In this document: positions 1-7,387 of the stretch, piece by piece
How positions within the stretch are numbered: position 1 is the first letter of the stretch
Layout: each line of letters starts with the position of its first letter
From: Lentzea aerocolonigenes
GTDB taxonomy: Bacteria > Actinomycetota > Actinomycetes > Mycobacteriales > Pseudonocardiaceae
Assembly (NCBI RefSeq): GCF_000974445.1
Contig: NZ_BBOJ01000035.1
Span: 24,501 to 88,500 of the forward strand
Length of the DNA: 64,000 bases
Direction of reading: 5' to 3'
Translations under genes and position numbers: made by a program
The notes under the pieces: generated by a model
Seen by the model: the letters and a program-made list of their open reading frames with translations, nothing else
Database searches by the model: none
Told to the model about the DNA's origin: nothing

Positions 1-1
1 G

Positions 2-676
2 CCTAAGCACGTGATGGTGGCTAGCGCGCGCGGCGCGCATGCGGGTCCGGTTTCTGAGTGGGTGCTGTCGGCAATTTTGACGCAGTTGCGCCAATGGCCT
101 GCGCTGGTCAGGTTTCAGGACCAACACACGTGGGCCCACCGCAAGTTCGACGCTGACACGCTCGCTGGCAAGCGCGTTCTCATTGTCGGTGCGGGAAGCA
201 TTGGAATGGCAGTTGCGCGAAAACTTGACGCTTTTGGGGCTGAACCGACGCTGGTCGCTAGCTCCGCGCGAAACGGTGTGCATGGACCCGACGAACTGCC
301 GCAACTGATTCCGGGCCACGCCGTCGTAGTTGTTACTACACCTCTTACGGAGACGACGGCAGGCCTTGTGGATGCCAGGTTCCTTGCTGCTATGGACGAC
401 GGCGCGCTGCTGGTAAACGCTGGTCGTGGTCAAGTCGTCGACACGGACGCGCTGGTCCTCGAACTACGGAGCGGCCGTCTCCGTGCGGCTCTCGACGTGA
501 CCGATCCTGAACCCTTGCCTCCTGAGCATCCAATGTGGGATTGCGCCGGAGCGATTGTCAGTCCGCATGCTGCTCGTACCGTTCCCGGAACCAATCGGCT
601 TTGCTACCGGGTAGCGGCGGATCAGATCGCAACGTTCCTGTCGGGCGGCACGCCGTCGAACGTGGCCTACCTCTAG
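2..676 (+). CDS. D-2-hydroxyacid dehydrogenase, NAD-binding part (5' truncated by window edge)
   Basis: This is the C-terminal part of an NAD(P)-dependent D-isomer-specific 2-hydroxyacid dehydrogenase. The frame is open from the first bases of the window, so the true start lies outside it. A Rossmann dinucleotide-binding motif (VGAGSIG) is followed by the family's VNAGRG segment, the DVTDPEPLP stretch and the catalytic-histidine segment SPHAA. These enzymes reduce 2-keto acids to D-2-hydroxy acids or oxidise them; the substrate cannot be told from the sequence. A GTG at 11 is an internal codon and not a convincing start. It lies beside a large inverted repeat and upstream of a putative tRNA attachment site, so it may be cargo of an integrated element. 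Confidence 0.85.
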   Translation, partial: PKHVMVASARGAHAGPVSEWVLSAILTQLRQWPALVRFQDQHTWAHRKFDADTLAGKRVLIVGAGSIGMAVARKLDAFGAEPTLVASSARNGVHGPDELPQLIPGHAVVVVTTPLTETTAGLVDARFLAAMDDGALLVNAGRGQVVDTDALVLELRSGRLRAALDVTDPEPLPPEHPMWDCAGAIVSPHAARTVPGTNRLCYRVAADQIATFLSGGTPSNVAYL

Positions 677-680
677 GACG

Positions 681-996
681 GCTGTAGCCGGGAGGGGGTT
701 CCTGGAACATCGGTAACTGCGGTAACTGCGGTAACCGTGCAGGTCAAACGGTTACCGCAGAGGGGGCGGTTACCGATCGCGATGGTAACCCGAGTGTCTT
801 GCCGCCGAACACCGTTGTTGGTTCACCCCCTCCCGGCTTCAGCATCTGTGCCCTCGGAGGCCGTGAGGTGGTGAGGGGCGTTACCGTTCCGATCGGTAAC
901 CGCACCTCTATCGGTAACCGTCTGACCTGCATGGTTACCGCAGTTACCGCAGTTACCGCAGTTACCGACGTCTGAGACGCAGGGGACGGCTACAGC
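681..996. repeat. Large imperfect inverted repeat built of GGTAAC/GTTACC units
   Basis: Thirteen copies of GGTAAC or its complement GTTACC are packed here. Forward units start at 712, 721, 730, 784, 895 and 913. Reverse units start at 751, 769, 880, 934, 943, 952 and 961. Neighbouring units are often exactly 9 bp apart, with other gaps of 15 and 18 bp. The order of orientations and gaps is mirror-symmetric about the middle, so 711-790 is complementary to roughly 878-957 (about 85% by eye). An outer pair, GCTGTAGCC at 681 and GGCTACAGC at 988, extends the symmetry. The central ~88 bp (791-877) are unique. No credible gene lies in 677-1077. Function is unknown; a protein-binding iteron array, a cruciform or a structured RNA are all possible. 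Confidence 0.85.
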
Positions 997-1077
997 AGTA
1001 CCGAGCTCGGCCGATGGGAGTCCTGCGGCTGTCATTCGACGGCTCGGTTTATCGGAGGGGCACGTTGAGGCTGGTTG

Positions 1078-1896
1078 CTAGCGCCGCCGTTTCGGTTTCA
1101 CTGCTTGGGTCGCTATTTCATCGGTCAGACTGCCTTTTAGGAATTCCTTAGTAGTTAGCCCCAGGTCGATTCCCGACAGGATGTGTGAAACTTCTGGTGC
1201 TGGCTCTCCATCCGTGGCGCCATATCGTTTGATGGATATATCAAGTCCTGAAGGCGGCATAAAGACGACGGTCGAGGATGGGCTAATGGTGTGTGCTAGG
1301 TCATGTACCGACTCTGCGGCGCGCTTGTTTGTTTCTGCGAGGATCTTCATGAGGCTGCTCGGATTCCGAAGTGTCTTTTTGCTTAGCGCGTCGAGTCTCT
1401 TGCGGTCTTCTGGTCGGATCGCGTATTCGCCAGAGCCTTTAATCGTCAAATCTGAGCCGCAGACCTCAAAGGCGTCAAGGTGAAATTCTGTCAGGATGGT
1501 CTTCTTTGCTGATGGCGACGCTGACTGCTCATTCGTGATTGTGGCCGCCCATGGTCTTCCGTGTACGAACGCGCCTATGGTGAAGTAGTGCGGTACATCG
1601 TGTCTTTGGGATTCTCGGCCAAGCTCTCTGCTGGCCTGTTCTCGTAGGTCTAAAAGGGTTTCGCCTACCGTCCGGATCTTGCCTCTTAGTACATCCCGCA
1701 TCCACTCGGATACGTCTGAGTATCCAGCTCTGCCGAGTCCTGTGTATGAAATGAGGGCTGATCCGTCGGGACAACTCACGATCACGTATTTAGTGCTGGC
1801 GTCAGTGTCTCGTTTGCCGCCCGGTTTCAAAGTGAGCCGGTGGTCGGAGCACGACATGATTCCCCAAGTTGCCGCGATCATCATTATCAGCGTCAT
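1078..1896 (-). CDS. Hypothetical protein, possibly Ntn-hydrolase (proteasome-beta-like) fold
   Basis: This 272-residue protein of unknown function starts at an ATG with a GCAGGT ribosome-binding site about 5 bases upstream. The N-terminus (MTLIMMIAATWGIMSCSDHRLT) resembles actinomycete hypothetical proteins with a proteasome-beta-like Ntn-hydrolase fold, in which a short hydrophobic strand is followed by a D-x-R-x-T segment. This assignment is by eye and weak. The rest contains SALISYTGLGRAGYSDVSEW and a basic tail KPKRRR; no signal peptide or domain motif is certain. Its codon use is visibly less GC-rich than the neighbouring chromosomal genes, and it lies between an unusual inverted repeat and a tRNA fragment, which suggests horizontal acquisition. 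Confidence 0.6.
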   Translation of the reverse strand: MTLIMMIAATWGIMSCSDHRLTLKPGGKRDTDASTKYVIVSCPDGSALISYTGLGRAGYSDVSEWMRDVLRGKIRTVGETLLDLREQASRELGRESQRHDVPHYFTIGAFVHGRPWAATITNEQSASPSAKKTILTEFHLDAFEVCGSDLTIKGSGEYAIRPEDRKRLDALSKKTLRNPSSLMKILAETNKRAAESVHDLAHTISPSSTVVFMPPSGLDISIKRYGATDGEPAPEVSHILSGIDLGLTTKEFLKGSLTDEIATQAVKPKRRR

Positions 1897-2160
1897 GAGC
1901 TACCTGCTTCGGTAGACGGCGTGGCTGCCCTCAGTGTGCATCCGTATCCAACTTCCGCGCAGCGGCAGCCTGACGGATGTCATCCTCGGTGGATTAAGGG
2001 CAGGCGCCACCTGTAGTTGCATCGGCGATGGGCTTGTGACGCTCTGGAATCAGGGCGATGCGCAGAGGCGCTGACATGGGGCGCTCTCTCGGGTTCCGAC
2101 TGTGCTGCGTACCGGGGACGTACCGAAGTGGCGCACAGTGTAGGTTGTGCCGCAGGTCAG

Positions 2161-2230
2161 GGCGGGTGCTCACGCGAGTCTGTAAATCCGTCGCGAAAGC
2201 TACAGAGGTTCGAATCCTCTACCCGCCACA
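2161..2230 (+). other. tRNA-Tyr 3' half: putative integration (att) site remnant
   Basis: From the anticodon loop onward (CTGTAAATCC, 2180-2189, anticodon GTA) the sequence is a normal class-II tRNA-Tyr: long variable arm, T-arm AGAGG-TTCGAAT-CCTCT and acceptor strand ACCCGCC (2221-2227) with discriminator A. A matching GGCGGGT stands at 2161-2167. However, only about 12 bases separate it from the anticodon loop, so there is no D-arm and no proper 5' anticodon strand. It cannot be a working tRNA. A tRNA cut at the anticodon loop is the usual product of tyrosine-integrase insertion, which duplicates the 3' half at the far end of the element. The preceding 1897-2160 holds no convincing gene. 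Confidence 0.7.
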
Positions 2231-2240
2231 GCAGGACAGA

Positions 2241-2274
2241 AGGCCCTGTGACCAGGTGACTGGTCACAGGGCCT
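2241..2274 (+). terminator. Intrinsic terminator after the tRNA-Tyr fragment
   Basis: A perfect 15-bp stem (2241-2255 with 2260-2274) closes a GTGA loop and is followed by TTTGT. It sits 10 bases after the tRNA-Tyr 3' end, as expected for the native tRNA terminator, so the chromosome to the right of the attachment site appears original. Confidence 0.85.
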
Positions 2275-2469
2275 TTGTAGTGTCGGCAGGTCGGGCGTGA
2301 CTCGAACCGGGCCTGCGCGCCGGCCGTGCCCGACGCGGACACCCGAGCGAGCCGCGGTCGCCAGGTCGAGCGGGTCCCGTGTCCGTCGCGAATCGTGGAC
2401 TGTGGACGCATTGCCGAAATCGTCGTTACGATTCCCGGGACCGAACCTGATGTTCGACGATCGGCGACA

Positions 2470-3261
2470 TTGGTGGACGTGTTCATCTCCTACTGCCGGC
2501 GTGATGTCGATGCCGCGCGGCAAATGGCGAACTTGCTCCTCGGGGCCGGGTACAACGTCTGGGTCGACTGGGAACTGCGGGCCGGGCAGACCTGGAAGGC
2601 GATGATCCGGGAGAAGATCGAGAACAGCGACCGGTTCGTTTGCGTCGTGACTCCGGAGATGCTCGATTCTCCGTGGTGCACGTGGGAGTTGTCCGTCGCG
2701 ACTCGGATGGGCAAGCCGGTCGTGCCGGTGCTCGTCCGCGTCGGTGGGCGGGAGCACGCCGTGCTGCGGACCATCCAGTTCGCCGACTTCACCGGCGGGG
2801 CCACGGACGCGGCGGTGGCCTCACTGCTCGAGGGGATGGCCGCGGCGGTGTCGAGCGTGCCGGACCCCGGGCTGCCGATCGAGCCTCCGGAGAGTGAGCT
2901 CCACCAACCGTATTATCGCCGGCATTTCAGCGACGCCATCATTTCGCAGCAGTTCGACCTGCGTGCCACGGGTGAGCTCATTCTCGAAAAGCGGAGTGCT
3001 TCCCGGCTCGTTCTGGGTTTCGTCCAGGTCGGCGGGCGGGTCACGCTCACCGATCAGAGGTTGCTCTTCGAGGCCCATTCCTTCAACTTCAAGGCCGAAC
3101 GCGTGGAAATCGGCCTCGCGGACGTCCTGCGCGTCGATTCGTTCACGATCGGTGTTCTTCCGCCTGGCTTCACTGTGCACACCAGGTCCGGCCGGAAGTT
3201 CAGGTTCGTCAGCTACGGCAGAAACGACCTAGTCGAGGCGATAGATCGATATCGCCCATGA
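2470..3261 (+). CDS. TIR-domain protein with C-terminal GRAM/PH-like domain
   Basis: The first ~140 residues form a TIR domain: VFISYCRRD at its start, then GYNVWVDW and SPWCTWEL, whose glutamate (residue ~73) occupies the position of the catalytic Glu of TIR NADases. A linker leads to a C-terminal GRAM/PH-like domain (~188-262) with GRVTLTDQRLLFEAHSF, a pattern typical of membrane-lipid-binding GRAM modules. The start is uncertain: TTG 2470 or GTG 2473 places TIR at the N-terminus, while the frame is open back to 2326 (GTG at 2395). No clear ribosome-binding site decides it. Bacterial TIR proteins commonly act in immunity or signalling by NAD cleavage. A role as a membrane-associated sensor or effector is an inference. 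It stands just downstream of the attachment site. Confidence 0.8.
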   Translation: MVDVFISYCRRDVDAARQMANLLLGAGYNVWVDWELRAGQTWKAMIREKIENSDRFVCVVTPEMLDSPWCTWELSVATRMGKPVVPVLVRVGGREHAVLRTIQFADFTGGATDAAVASLLEGMAAAVSSVPDPGLPIEPPESELHQPYYRRHFSDAIISQQFDLRATGELILEKRSASRLVLGFVQVGGRVTLTDQRLLFEAHSFNFKAERVEIGLADVLRVDSFTIGVLPPGFTVHTRSGRKFRFVSYGRNDLVEAIDRYRP

Positions 3262-3312
3262 CGGCGTCGGCGCGTGTAGGTTGTCGTCGCCAATCCAGCA
3301 GGGGGGATCCAC

Positions 3313-3990
3313 GTGCGTACGCAGATGGCCACGGAGGCCGGTAGGACGACGGCGCCGAGCGAGGACCGTGCCGTGGTCGGGCCGAACCTGCTCGCCGTGC
3401 TCGACGGCGTCACGGCCAAGCCGGAGAACGGGTGCGAGCACGGGGTCGGGTGGTTCGCCGACCAGCTCTCCGCGGAGATCCTGCGGGTCGCGCACCTCGG
3501 GCCCGCCGAGGCGCTCAAGGAGGCCATCGCGCAGGCCGCGGCGCTGCACGACGGCACGTGCGACCTCGACCACCCCGACTCGCCCAGCGTGGCGATCGCG
3601 ATGGTGCAGATCAAGGACGACGTGCTGCGGTACCTGGTGCTGGGTGACGCCACGGTCGTCGTCGACACCAAGCGGGAACTGCACGTCGTGAGCGACACGC
3701 AGACCAAGCGCACGGCCGGTGCGAAGGCCGCTGACGTCGAGCACGCGCTCACCGGCGAGGTGCCGATCCAGGACGTGCGCCGCCTCGCGATCCTCTCCGA
3801 CGGCGCCGCGCGTGCGGTGGACCTGTTCAACCTCTTCGACTGGCCCAAGGCTCTCGAACTGATGGCGGCGAACGGGCCGGACGACCTCATCCGCAAGATG
3901 CGCGCGGTCGAGAAGGAAGACGCCAAGGCCGTCGACTGGCCGCGCAAGAAGATCTCCGACGACGCGACCGTCGTGTACCTCGACCGGTGA
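3313..3990 (+). CDS. PP2C-family (PPM) serine/threonine phosphatase-like protein
   Basis: This 225-residue protein starts at GTG behind a strong AGGGGGG site. PP2C landmarks are visible in order: SEDRAV near the N-terminus, the metal-binding LLAVLDGVT, a core beta-strand segment ending LRYLVLGDATVVV, the second aspartate motif LAILSDGAAR, and the terminal DDATVVYLD. It lacks an obvious regulatory domain. PP2C phosphatases remove phosphate from Ser/Thr and reverse Hanks-type kinases; no kinase is present nearby. The last codons overlap the start of the next gene (GTGA), indicating translational coupling. It begins 51 bases after the TIR-GRAM gene, so the three may be co-transcribed. Confidence 0.8.
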   Translation: MRTQMATEAGRTTAPSEDRAVVGPNLLAVLDGVTAKPENGCEHGVGWFADQLSAEILRVAHLGPAEALKEAIAQAAALHDGTCDLDHPDSPSVAIAMVQIKDDVLRYLVLGDATVVVDTKRELHVVSDTQTKRTAGAKAADVEHALTGEVPIQDVRRLAILSDGAARAVDLFNLFDWPKALELMAANGPDDLIRKMRAVEKEDAKAVDWPRKKISDDATVVYLDR

Positions 3991-4808
3991 CGACGCTCTC
4001 GGCGCTGGACGACGTGCTGCGCGACGCCGCGAGCGTCCGGGTCTCCGAGATCGAGTGGTACGGCGAGATCGTCGTCGACCTGACGGAGCCGGGCGAACTC
4101 GACCGGCTGCGGGCGGCCCTGGCGGTCGCCGACTTGCCGGGTTACGTGTGCGCGTGCCGCGGACAGGTCCGGTTCGAGTTCTTCGACGCACGGGGCGAAC
4201 GTCTCACCGTCGTCGTCATGCACCACGGGATCTCGCTCGCCTGGCAGTGGCTCAGCGGCCACGGGGAGCTCGCGGACGGCGGGAAGTTGTTGCGCTGGCT
4301 GGGAGATCACGGCCTGCCCGGTCCGTTGCTCAGCAGCGCCGAACGGCCGGAACGGCTGGCCTGGATCGCCGCGATGCCGCCCGCGCTGGAGGAGATGGCC
4401 GGCGATCTGGTCGGCCACTGGCCGATGGCCGCCGACTCCAAGCACGTGGCCGAGGCGCGCAAACGCATGCGGATCGTCGATCCCGTGACGGGAGTGCTGC
4501 AACTGCTGGCCTGGTGTGCGTCTGGGATGGGCAACGGGACGAAGTCCCCGCCGTACGAGGACGTTCCGGGCCTGGTCCTGCGTGACACGCCGATCGCGGA
4601 GATCGTCGAAGCGCTCCAGGACCCCCAGGCCGACGAACGTCACGACGTCGGCGCGGCCAGAATCCTGTTGGTGGACAAGGGCAGGGTCAGGCAACGGATG
4701 GACGTGGCCTCGCTGCCCGGTCCGCTCCGGGTCCGCGTGCGGGAAGCCGCCGCGGCGCGCGGGTACGACCTGCCGCGGTGGGCGGAGATCCTGCTGTCCA
4801 AGGCCTAG
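3987..4808 (+). CDS. Hypothetical protein coupled to the PP2C gene
   Basis: This 273-residue soluble protein is not recognised. Its GTG start overlaps the stop of the PP2C-like gene by four bases, so the two are translated together. It has no signal peptide or membrane segment. Visible features are an acidic N-terminal half with EIEWYGEIVVDLTEPGELD, a central tryptophan-rich part (LAWQWLSGHG, LLRWLGDHG) and a C-terminal alpha-helical part ending LPRWAEILLSK. The coupling suggests it works with, or is controlled by, the phosphatase. Confidence 0.7.
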   Translation: MTTLSALDDVLRDAASVRVSEIEWYGEIVVDLTEPGELDRLRAALAVADLPGYVCACRGQVRFEFFDARGERLTVVVMHHGISLAWQWLSGHGELADGGKLLRWLGDHGLPGPLLSSAERPERLAWIAAMPPALEEMAGDLVGHWPMAADSKHVAEARKRMRIVDPVTGVLQLLAWCASGMGNGTKSPPYEDVPGLVLRDTPIAEIVEALQDPQADERHDVGAARILLVDKGRVRQRMDVASLPGPLRVRVREAAAARGYDLPRWAEILLSKA

Positions 4809-4826
4809 AAAAATCTTCGAAGAACC

Positions 4827-4853
4827 TGTCACACATCCGTCGCGCCTCGGGTC
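4827..4853 (+). promoter_or_regulatory. Candidate ECF41-type promoter for the AhpD-like gene
   Basis: TGTCACA at 4827-4833 is followed after 16 bases by GGTC (4850-4853). ECF41 sigma factors are known to read TGTCACA-N16-CGTC-type promoters, usually in front of carboxymuconolactone decarboxylase (AhpD-like) genes, which is what follows here. The first base of the -10 box deviates (G for C). No ECF41 sigma gene is in the window. Confidence 0.55.
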
Positions 4854-4891
4854 AACAGGGCAGAAGACGACGAAGACAGGGAGACACGAAG

Positions 4892-5317
4892 ATGAGGATC
4901 GCCAACCCGATGATGACCGTGCCCGGCGCGATGCAGGCGCTCCTGGGACTGTCCGAGGCGGCGGAGAAGACCGGGCTGGACAAGAACTTCCTGGAGCTGG
5001 TCTACCTGAGGGTCAGCATCATCAACAGCTGTGGGGTCTGCATCGACTACCACAGCAAGCTGCTGCGCAAGGCGGGCGAGACGGACGAGCGGGTCTACTC
5101 CGTGGCCGGTTGGCGGGACGTGCCGTACTACACGGACGCGGAGAAGGCGGCGTTCGCGCTCGCCGAGGAGATGACCAGCGTGCACGTCAGTGACGACGTG
5201 TGGAACGAGGCGGCGAAGCACTGGAGCGAGGCCCAGCTCGGCGGGCTCACGATCGCGATCTCCGCGATCAACGTGTGGAACCGGCTCAACGTCGCCACGC
5301 AGCAGAAGGTGGCCTGA
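4892..5317 (+). CDS. Carboxymuconolactone decarboxylase / AhpD-family protein
   Basis: This 141-residue member of the AhpD/CMD family starts at ATG 4892 behind an AGGGAGA site. The redox-type active site CGVCIDYH (residues ~49-56) carries the CxxC and downstream histidine seen in AhpD-like alkylhydroperoxidases, with an upstream glutamate in FLELVYLR. The remainder (WRDVPYYTDAEKAAFALAEE...) is the normal helical core, ending with NVWNRLNV. Such proteins act as small thiol-dependent peroxidases or related oxidoreductases, and many are targets of ECF41 sigma factors, consistent with the motif 40 bases upstream. It appears monocistronic and ends at a strong terminator. Confidence 0.9.
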   Translation: MRIANPMMTVPGAMQALLGLSEAAEKTGLDKNFLELVYLRVSIINSCGVCIDYHSKLLRKAGETDERVYSVAGWRDVPYYTDAEKAAFALAEEMTSVHVSDDVWNEAAKHWSEAQLGGLTIAISAINVWNRLNVATQQKVA

Positions 5318-5330
5318 GTTCGAAGAAGTC

Positions 5331-5374
5331 GAGGCCGGCGCGCAAGAGCTTCCTCTCTCTTGCGTGCCGGCCTC
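5331..5374. terminator. Bidirectional terminator hairpin
   Basis: An 18-bp stem with one wobble pair (5331-5348 with 5357-5374) and an 8-base loop lies between the convergent AhpD-like gene and the small minus-strand gene at 5434. It can serve both. Confidence 0.8.
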
Positions 5375-5433
5375 AGCGCGCAGCATACCCCATGTCGAAC
5401 AGATGTTCGATCATTGGGCGATCAACACGCCGA

Positions 5434-5670
5434 TCAACTCGCGGCGAGCGCCGCCCGGCCGTCGTCGGTCAGCTCCGCGCCGACGCGATGGCCGAAGCTC
5501 GTCGGCTGCATGGGGCGCAGCAGTCCCGCGTGCACGAGATCGTGCGTCGCCATCTGGTCGCAGCAGGGCAGTCCGTCGACGTACAGCTCGGGCTCCGTGC
5601 CGCCGGTGACCTCGGCACGGCCTGCCGCGACAGCCCGCAGCATCGCCCTCGCTCTTCCGCTGAGTTCCAT
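5434..5670 (-). CDS. Small hypothetical protein, winged-helix-like
   Basis: This 78-residue protein starts with MELSGRARAML at ATG 5670, preceded by a GGGGGG ribosome-binding site; the frame is open a further 24 codons upstream but without a good site. The pattern of a helix, then TEPELYVDGLPCCDQMATHDLVHAGLLRP and a final ELTDDGRAAL resembles the small winged-helix-like domains of hypothetical actinomycete proteins. The L-T-x-x-G-R-A-A-L tail is typical of a winged-helix recognition region. No function can be assigned. Confidence 0.6.
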   Translation of the reverse strand: MELSGRARAMLRAVAAGRAEVTGGTEPELYVDGLPCCDQMATHDLVHAGLLRPMQPTSFGHRVGAELTDDGRAALAAS

Positions 5671-5808
5671 CTCGACCCCCCAGGTGTGGTGTCCGAATCC
5701 GCTATCCCCTTTGTCGAAATAGAGGCCGGATTCGTTCCACAAGTACGGGCTCGTTCGGGTTCTTCGCTTGTGTGAACGGGTAGATCATGTCTCACTACGC
5801 CGTTCGGG

Positions 5809-6603
5809 TCACGAAGACACGCCGGGGGACGTGCGCAAAGCCGGTCGGCGGGCCCACGTCGTCCAGCGCGGGCGATACCCCTGCGAGTACCAGAACGGCG
5901 TCGACCGCGGGTTCGGCAGGGCGTGGTGGAGCAGCGTCGACGCCACCCCCGAGCGGTCCAGCACGTCGTGCACGTGCGCCACGAGCGCGCTGCCCGCGCC
6001 GGTGCCGCGGGAGTCCGGCCGTACGCCGAGGTGTCCGAAGTAGGCGAACGGGCGCGCCTCTGTGAAGCGCTCCATCCACAGCGCGTGCGACGGCATGTCG
6101 ACGTAGGCCATGCCGACGGGCGTGTCACCGCGGACGGCCAGCCACATCGCCTCGTGGTCGCGGTCGAGCACCTCGGCGTACGTCGACCTGAGGTGCTCCT
6201 CGCTGTTCGGGCGTTCGGTGACCATGCCGAACGCCGCGTCGTACCTGATCGTGTGCATGTTCAGCTCGACCGCGACGTCCAGGTCGGCGTGCGTCGCGGG
6301 GCGGATGCGGACGTCGGACGGCCGGGGCGGTGCGGACCGTCCGGCCAGGCGTTCGGCGATCACCGTGAGCGGGGCGAAGCCGTGGTGGATCAACGGCAGC
6401 GCGTTGGTGGTCTCGTGGCTCGGCACCGTCACGATCGCCGCGGTGTCCGTGTCGTCCAGGCCGGTGAGGCGGTGCTCCCACTCGTCGAGCAACGCGGGCA
6501 GGTCCCAGCCCGGTTGCCAGGTCAGGCTGTGGACGCGCAGTGGGCTCCACGTCGGTAGAAGGGAATCCGGATCCGTCTCGCGGTACGAGAAAATCTCCGT
6601 CAC
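5809..6603 (-). CDS. GNAT-family N-acetyltransferase
   Basis: This is a 264-residue acetyltransferase. GTG 6603 was chosen (MTEIFSYRE...) because a GAGG site lies just upstream and the gene to the right diverges there; the frame is open much further without homologous content. The C-terminal half (~120-250) is a GNAT domain: VRIRPATHADLDVAVELN begins it, the acetyl-CoA binding signature FGHLGVRPDSRGTGAGSAL is motif A, and LLHHALPNPRSTPFWYSQGY is motif B. The N-terminal half may be a degenerate second GNAT copy. It transfers an acetyl group from acetyl-CoA to an unknown amine. The divergent PhzF-type gene begins 31 bases away. Confidence 0.88.
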   Translation of the reverse strand: MTEIFSYRETDPDSLLPTWSPLRVHSLTWQPGWDLPALLDEWEHRLTGLDDTDTAAIVTVPSHETTNALPLIHHGFAPLTVIAERLAGRSAPPRPSDVRIRPATHADLDVAVELNMHTIRYDAAFGMVTERPNSEEHLRSTYAEVLDRDHEAMWLAVRGDTPVGMAYVDMPSHALWMERFTEARPFAYFGHLGVRPDSRGTGAGSALVAHVHDVLDRSGVASTLLHHALPNPRSTPFWYSQGYRPRWTTWARRPALRTSPGVSS

Positions 6604-6634
6604 GACCTCATCTGAGCATGGCAGGGTCGCGCGT

Positions 6635-7387
6635 GTGGAGATCTTCGTCGTGGACGCGTTCACCGACCGGCCCTTCGCGGGCAACCCCGCCGGCGTCGTG
6701 CTCCTCGCCGAGCCGCGCGACGACGACTGGATGCAGCGGGTCGCCGCCGAGTTGAAGCACGAGGGAACGGCCTTCGTCACCTCGGACAACGAGCTCCGGT
6801 GGTTCTCGCCGACGCGCGAGCTCGAACTCTGCGGGCACGCCACGCTCGCCGCCGCGCACGTCCTCGGCGGCGAGCAGAAGTTCACCACGCGTAGTGGCGT
6901 CCTCACGTGCGTCAACGACGACGGATGGGTCCGGATGGACTTCCCGGCGGACCCGTCAGAATTGACTGACCCGCCAATCGGACTAGCAGCAGCGCTGCCA
7001 CATGCGACGATCAAGTTCGTGGCGCGTGGGCGCTTCGACTACCTGATCGAGTTGGGGAGCGCCGCGGAAGTCCGTTCCTTGCGACCTGACGTCCAAGGAC
7101 TGGCACAGATTTCGTCACGGGGAGTAATCGTGACGGCTGCTGGCGACGGTGAAGCAGACGTCGTGAGTCGCTGTTTTTATCCGGCCGTCGGCATCCCGGA
7201 GGACTCCGTCACCGGTTCGGCCCACTGCACGCTGGCGTCCTATTGGGTGCCTCGGCTCCAGCGCGCTGACCTGCTGGCGGAGCAGGCGTCGCCGCGGGGA
7301 GGGTTCGTGCGGGCGACCCTCGCACAAGATCGCGTACTGCTCTCCGGGCAGGCCGTGACGGTGCTCCGGGGGCGCCTGAACGTCTAA
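6635..7387 (+). CDS. PhzF-family isomerase/epimerase
   Basis: This 250-residue protein belongs to the diaminopimelate-epimerase-fold PhzF family. GTG 6635 (MEIFVVDAFTDRPF) is preferred, with a GCAGGG site 9 bases upstream. Family landmarks are GNPAGVVL (16-24), the catalytic glutamate in EGTAFV (E43), ELELCGHATLAAAHVL and the C-terminal EDSVTGSAHCTLASYW. PhzF itself isomerises a phenazine precursor, but most members have unknown substrates, and no phenazine genes are nearby. It is slightly short for the family (about 260-300). It diverges from the GNAT gene, so the 31-base gap and the coding starts must hold both promoters. Confidence 0.9.
   Translation: MEIFVVDAFTDRPFAGNPAGVVLLAEPRDDDWMQRVAAELKHEGTAFVTSDNELRWFSPTRELELCGHATLAAAHVLGGEQKFTTRSGVLTCVNDDGWVRMDFPADPSELTDPPIGLAAALPHATIKFVARGRFDYLIELGSAAEVRSLRPDVQGLAQISSRGVIVTAAGDGEADVVSRCFYPAVGIPEDSVTGSAHCTLASYWVPRLQRADLLAEQASPRGGFVRATLAQDRVLLSGQAVTVLRGRLNV

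Noticed and set aside
712..966. CRISPR array
   Set aside because: Repeat units are 6-9 bp, occur in both orientations and are mirror-symmetric; there are no spacers or cas genes.
823..1035. Small minus-strand protein with repeated CGN units
   Set aside because: The apparent protein is only the translation of the GTTACC repeat array and has no ribosome-binding site.
2161..2228. A complete, functional tRNA-Tyr
   Set aside because: The acceptor and T-arm pair, but the D-arm and the 5' anticodon strand are missing and the total is only 68 bases.
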